64,000 bases of DNA from assembly GCF_020184175.1 (NCBI RefSeq), contig NC_065531.1, positions 27,921,213 through 27,985,212 on the forward strand, in the 5' to 3' direction. Below are positions 60,801 through 64,000 of this stretch, piece after piece. The notes under the pieces are model-generated. The model did no database searches and had not been told where the DNA came from. It saw nothing but the letters and a program-made list of their open reading frames with translations. Position 1 is the stretch's first letter. Every line of letters begins with the position of its first letter. The translations under genes were made by a program, and so were the position numbers. The DNA is from Aphis gossypii (taxonomy: Eukaryota; Arthropoda; Insecta; Hemiptera; Aphididae).

Positions 60801-61796
60801 AAATAAAATGTATAGTATATTATTTTATATTTTTGTAGCTAAATAAAATGCAATGTTATTAAAAATAAAGAAGGAACGTTATTTCTTAGCAGTATAAGAT
60901 TACATCAGTAATATAATAATAATATGCTTATAAATATTTTATTTTATGTACCATAATATCTTTGTAGCAGAATATACATTTATTAAAAGTCGTTAAAAGT
61001 TTTTATTATTTTCAAATCCCACAACGAGCGCAGAGACTCCCACGTGATGTTACCTACTGGTCAAAATTGATCAAACAACTATAATTTCGTAAGTTATAAG
61101 GTCACCCTTAGGCCCTAATTAAATGACGCCTCTGGACACGGGGACACATACAATATATATAATCCACGGGTTTGTACGATAATCCGATATCTGTGTACTC
61201 AATTCGACTACAATAATATAAAACTACCTACATATGTACGTTATTCTGTTTACGGTAAATACACGTTTTGGCTTACGGCGGTGCATGACGATATATTGTG
61301 CTCGTATAATATAAGATGTCAGAGACATACTATGTGTGTTTTGTTAATTAATAAAGCGAGGGATCGACTACTTTGTTTTCAATTATCTTACAGTAAAAAT
61401 CTTCTAGCACATAATGTTAACTTCAAAATTGATGCCGTGGAGTTACGTTATAAATGTATACGAAGTACAATCGTTTTACGACGGTGTGGTTTTGATTGCA
61501 CATTGCACTTTGATTATATCCCTTGATGAGTTCGTATAATAATAAAATTTAGTGTAAATCAAATATATTACAATTTACAATAATTGATACATTTAAAAAT
61601 ACTGATAAATCGAATAACAATTAAAATACCGTAGGAAATAAATCATAGTCTAACTATCTAACATGGTCAAAAACATAAGATGGTCTCATATCTTTACATT
61701 TGATGTATGATGACAGATCCATTCACATTAATATTACACATACTTATAAATGTTATAATATTACCAAGTATGCTATCACGCCCTCACTTCTATTTT
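57871..61796. other. AT-rich intergenic DNA right of the MULE
   Basis: No gene is supported. A perfect 11-base palindrome (ATGACTGATAT...ATATCAGTCAT) lies at about 59109-59133. A T tract at 59419-59437 and a patch with GACCCAAGGGGTAGACGATC near 59331 look like repeat debris. Open frames at 59858-60124, 60369-60560 and 61281-61526 show no coding support. TAAATGACGCCTCTGG near 61120 resembles the end of a dispersed transposon. Confidence 0.35.
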
Positions 61797-62520
61797 AAAT
61801 TTTTGGTGGAGCGATGAATGTATTGATTTAAACATTTTTAAGTGTATTAATTATAACCAAAAAAATATGTAATAACTTTGTTGTGTATATATTACGAAAA
61901 GTAGTTGAAAAAATTAAGGAAAAACAGCAAATTTTACGCAAAATACATTTTTAATAAAATCAATGTTGTCATTTTGGTGTAGGTAATTCTAATTAAAAAA
62001 AAAAAGAAATTCATAGGTGTTTTAATTTTTAATCAAATAGTTATATCAACATACATATATATCTAATATCCTACATACAATATACCTACGTGATAAAATT
62101 TTCAAATTATTTCGACTCATTTTAAATTATTTATAGTCATATTTTCGCTCGGTTGAAAACCATGAAAATTTGATGAAAACTGTCTCACAAGTTGCTCAAA
62201 TATCATGCAGTTACAAAATATCAAAAATACATGAGTATATTTTTTTTATAATCATAAGAAATTTAAAATTTGTCAAAATCATGAGAACTTGCGAACTATT
62301 TTATAGTTAATAATTTATAAAATTTTCAATTTTTATAGCTAAGGTATGAAAATTAAATGTATGGTCGCTCTAAGTAATTAATATTGAAACCAAAATATCT
62401 AGAAAATAAATTAGCATAATTTTTTTTAGATAATATTTGAAGTTCAAATTTTGACGAAATTCCCTAAATATTTTAACCATGAATAATGGATATTAGGTAC
62501 ACATTACTTTGTTATGATAC
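61797..62520 (+). repeat. Aphid-type dispersed repeat, copy C
   Basis: It starts with TGGTGGAGCGATGAATGTAT, the same opening as copies A and B. Later it carries TTTTACGCAAAATAC, TCGCTCGGTTGAAAACCATG and TTTGAAGTTCAAATTTTGAC before similarity fades. It is strongly diverged and non-coding. Confidence 0.45.
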
Positions 62521-64000
62521 AAAACATTTTTCGTGTGGGAAACTTCAACTTTTACGCATGTTATGAATTTACTAAACATAATGGAATTAAGTTTAATTTT
62601 AAGTTATTACCTATTTATTTATACCATGAAACTATTAATGCTGTTTTATGGTAAGGTAATATTGAATCAAAAGTTAATAACAATATTACATAATATGGTA
62701 TAAATATATACTATATAGACTATTACTACCTAGCTGTATATTACACTTTCTCGGGTTAAAATATTAATCTATCCTTTTCGTTTTCCGCATTGCTTTTGTT
62801 TAAGTGTATGTATAATAATAAGTACTATATCACAGACAGCACCTAACACATTGAAAAATAAATGAAACATAAAAAACTGGGGACTGCAGAGTTAACGAAT
62901 GCTTATAAAAGTCGACGTTAATTTAATACCGTAAGATTAGTATTCATGTTTGTATTTACATCAACAGTTTTGACAGGATTAAGTAGCAAGCAATGAAAGC
63001 AAATACTTAAAATAATCATCCTAATCATATTGTATGATTTTAATTAAAGATTTATTCGTGAAACATTATAAATAGCGTATTTCTTTCAACTAATTAATAA
63101 CCATAGTCCATAACAGTAATATAATTTATAATCAATGGCAACCAATTAAATAAAAAAAAAATTACTTCTGTCAGCTAAAACTTAATACTCGTGTTATTTA
63201 ATAAAAACTTACAGGGATTGACAAAAATAATCTATAAACATTCTACGAGTCTCCGAGAATCACCGTATTGAAACAAATCAACCTACTGTTATAAATTATT
63301 TTAATAGCAGTATCTATAAAAACATCCTATCATGAAATATACTTAGTGATATGAATAAGTTTAACTTAGATAGACACAAGTATGTATTATCAATGTTATA
63401 CATTAAAGATGAATAAATATTTCTGTACCAAAAATATGAATAGGAATAATGAAATGTGGTGTGATTTAATTATTTAGGTACGCCTTCGGAGTTTTAAAAA
63501 ACTCCATAATATTAAATCAACTACCCGGCACACTTATGTGGTTTATATATATTTTATATCAATATATATGTATTGAAATTTCAGATTATTTTTCAGATAC
63601 TGAATACTGTTTTCGTAATTTCGTAAATTTTAATACATCACGCACACACCTTACAATAGCTACAATGATTTAGTTGGTCAAATATTTTAAATATTGCACT
63701 ACTGCACTACTATAGAATCATGAAACGATAATAAGATATAAATAATAAAAAATATAATAAAATTCTTCCACTTTTTTCGATGTAAACTTAGTATTTAGTG
63801 TTAGCATTTGTAAATATAAAATTACTAAAGTTTTTAGCTCAACATTTTAATTAAAAAATACACAATATGTAATGGTGTCTTTGTCGTTAAATCCGAGAGA
63901 ATAGAAAATAAAATAAAAATGAATTGGTGATTATTGGTTTTGTTGTTTGTGTTAAGTATTTGTATATTTTTGACTCTATCTTGGTCGGAAATCAACAAAT
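62521..64000. other. AT-rich DNA at the right edge
   Basis: I see no coding frame, RNA gene or clear repeat in this last stretch. Confidence 0.4.

Noticed and set aside
59858..61526. Three + strand ORFs of 63-88 codons near the right side
   Set aside because: They have background composition, no domain, no splice sites in place and no promoter-like island.
1..64000. tRNA, rRNA or CRISPR-like arrays
   Set aside because: I looked for TTCGA-type T-arm motifs with matching acceptor stems and for regularly spaced direct repeats. None was convincing. A covariance-model search would settle the tRNA question.

Overview
This window looks like nuclear DNA from an aphid or a close hemipteran relative. 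It is very AT-rich, with many TATAGGTACCTA-type stretches. Genes are split by AT-rich introns with GT..AG ends, and short GC-rich islands mark likely promoters. Several repeats look like families common in aphid genomes. Assignment to the pea-aphid group is inference, since no species-specific marker was checked. There is no sign of bacterial genes, CRISPR arrays, rRNA or a clear tRNA.

Three conserved genes could be assembled exon by exon with consistent phases. (1) eIF2-alpha, + strand, 4148-6648, five coding exons, 329 aa. (2) A two-site insect troponin C, - strand, 29149-35548, five exons, 151 aa; exon 1 contributes only the ATG. (3) p90 ribosomal S6 kinase (RSK), - strand, 45332-48887, fifteen coding exons, 748 aa. 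Two less familiar genes are also convincing. One is a two-exon secreted protein of 147 aa (+, 13259-15926). The other is a one-exon small membrane peptide of 64 aa (-, 22306-22500) inside a GC-rich island. Weaker candidates are two 3'-terminal exons at the left edge (162-220 and 3157-3363), an 82-codon ORF divergent from troponin C (35605-35853) and a 114-codon ORF at 10001-10345.

The rest is intron, intergenic sequence and transposon debris. A Mutator-like (MULE/FLYWCH) relic with long terminal inverted repeats fills about 54.42-57.87 kb, with another aphid-type repeat nested inside it. A second MULE-derived pseudogene lies at 39.74-40.27 kb and an R1-like LINE fragment at 53.70-53.96 kb. 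A roughly 0.5 kb element with promoter-like content occurs twice in opposite orientation (883-1398 and 38701-39186). A longer dispersed repeat occurs three times (near 41.0, 55.1-56.3 and 61.8 kb).

The genes do not form a functional cluster: translation initiation, muscle calcium sensing and MAPK signalling are simply neighbours. I found no convincing new multi-gene system. The most useful leads are the unidentified small membrane peptide, the unidentified secreted protein, the promoter-like inverted repeat pair and the nested MULE.
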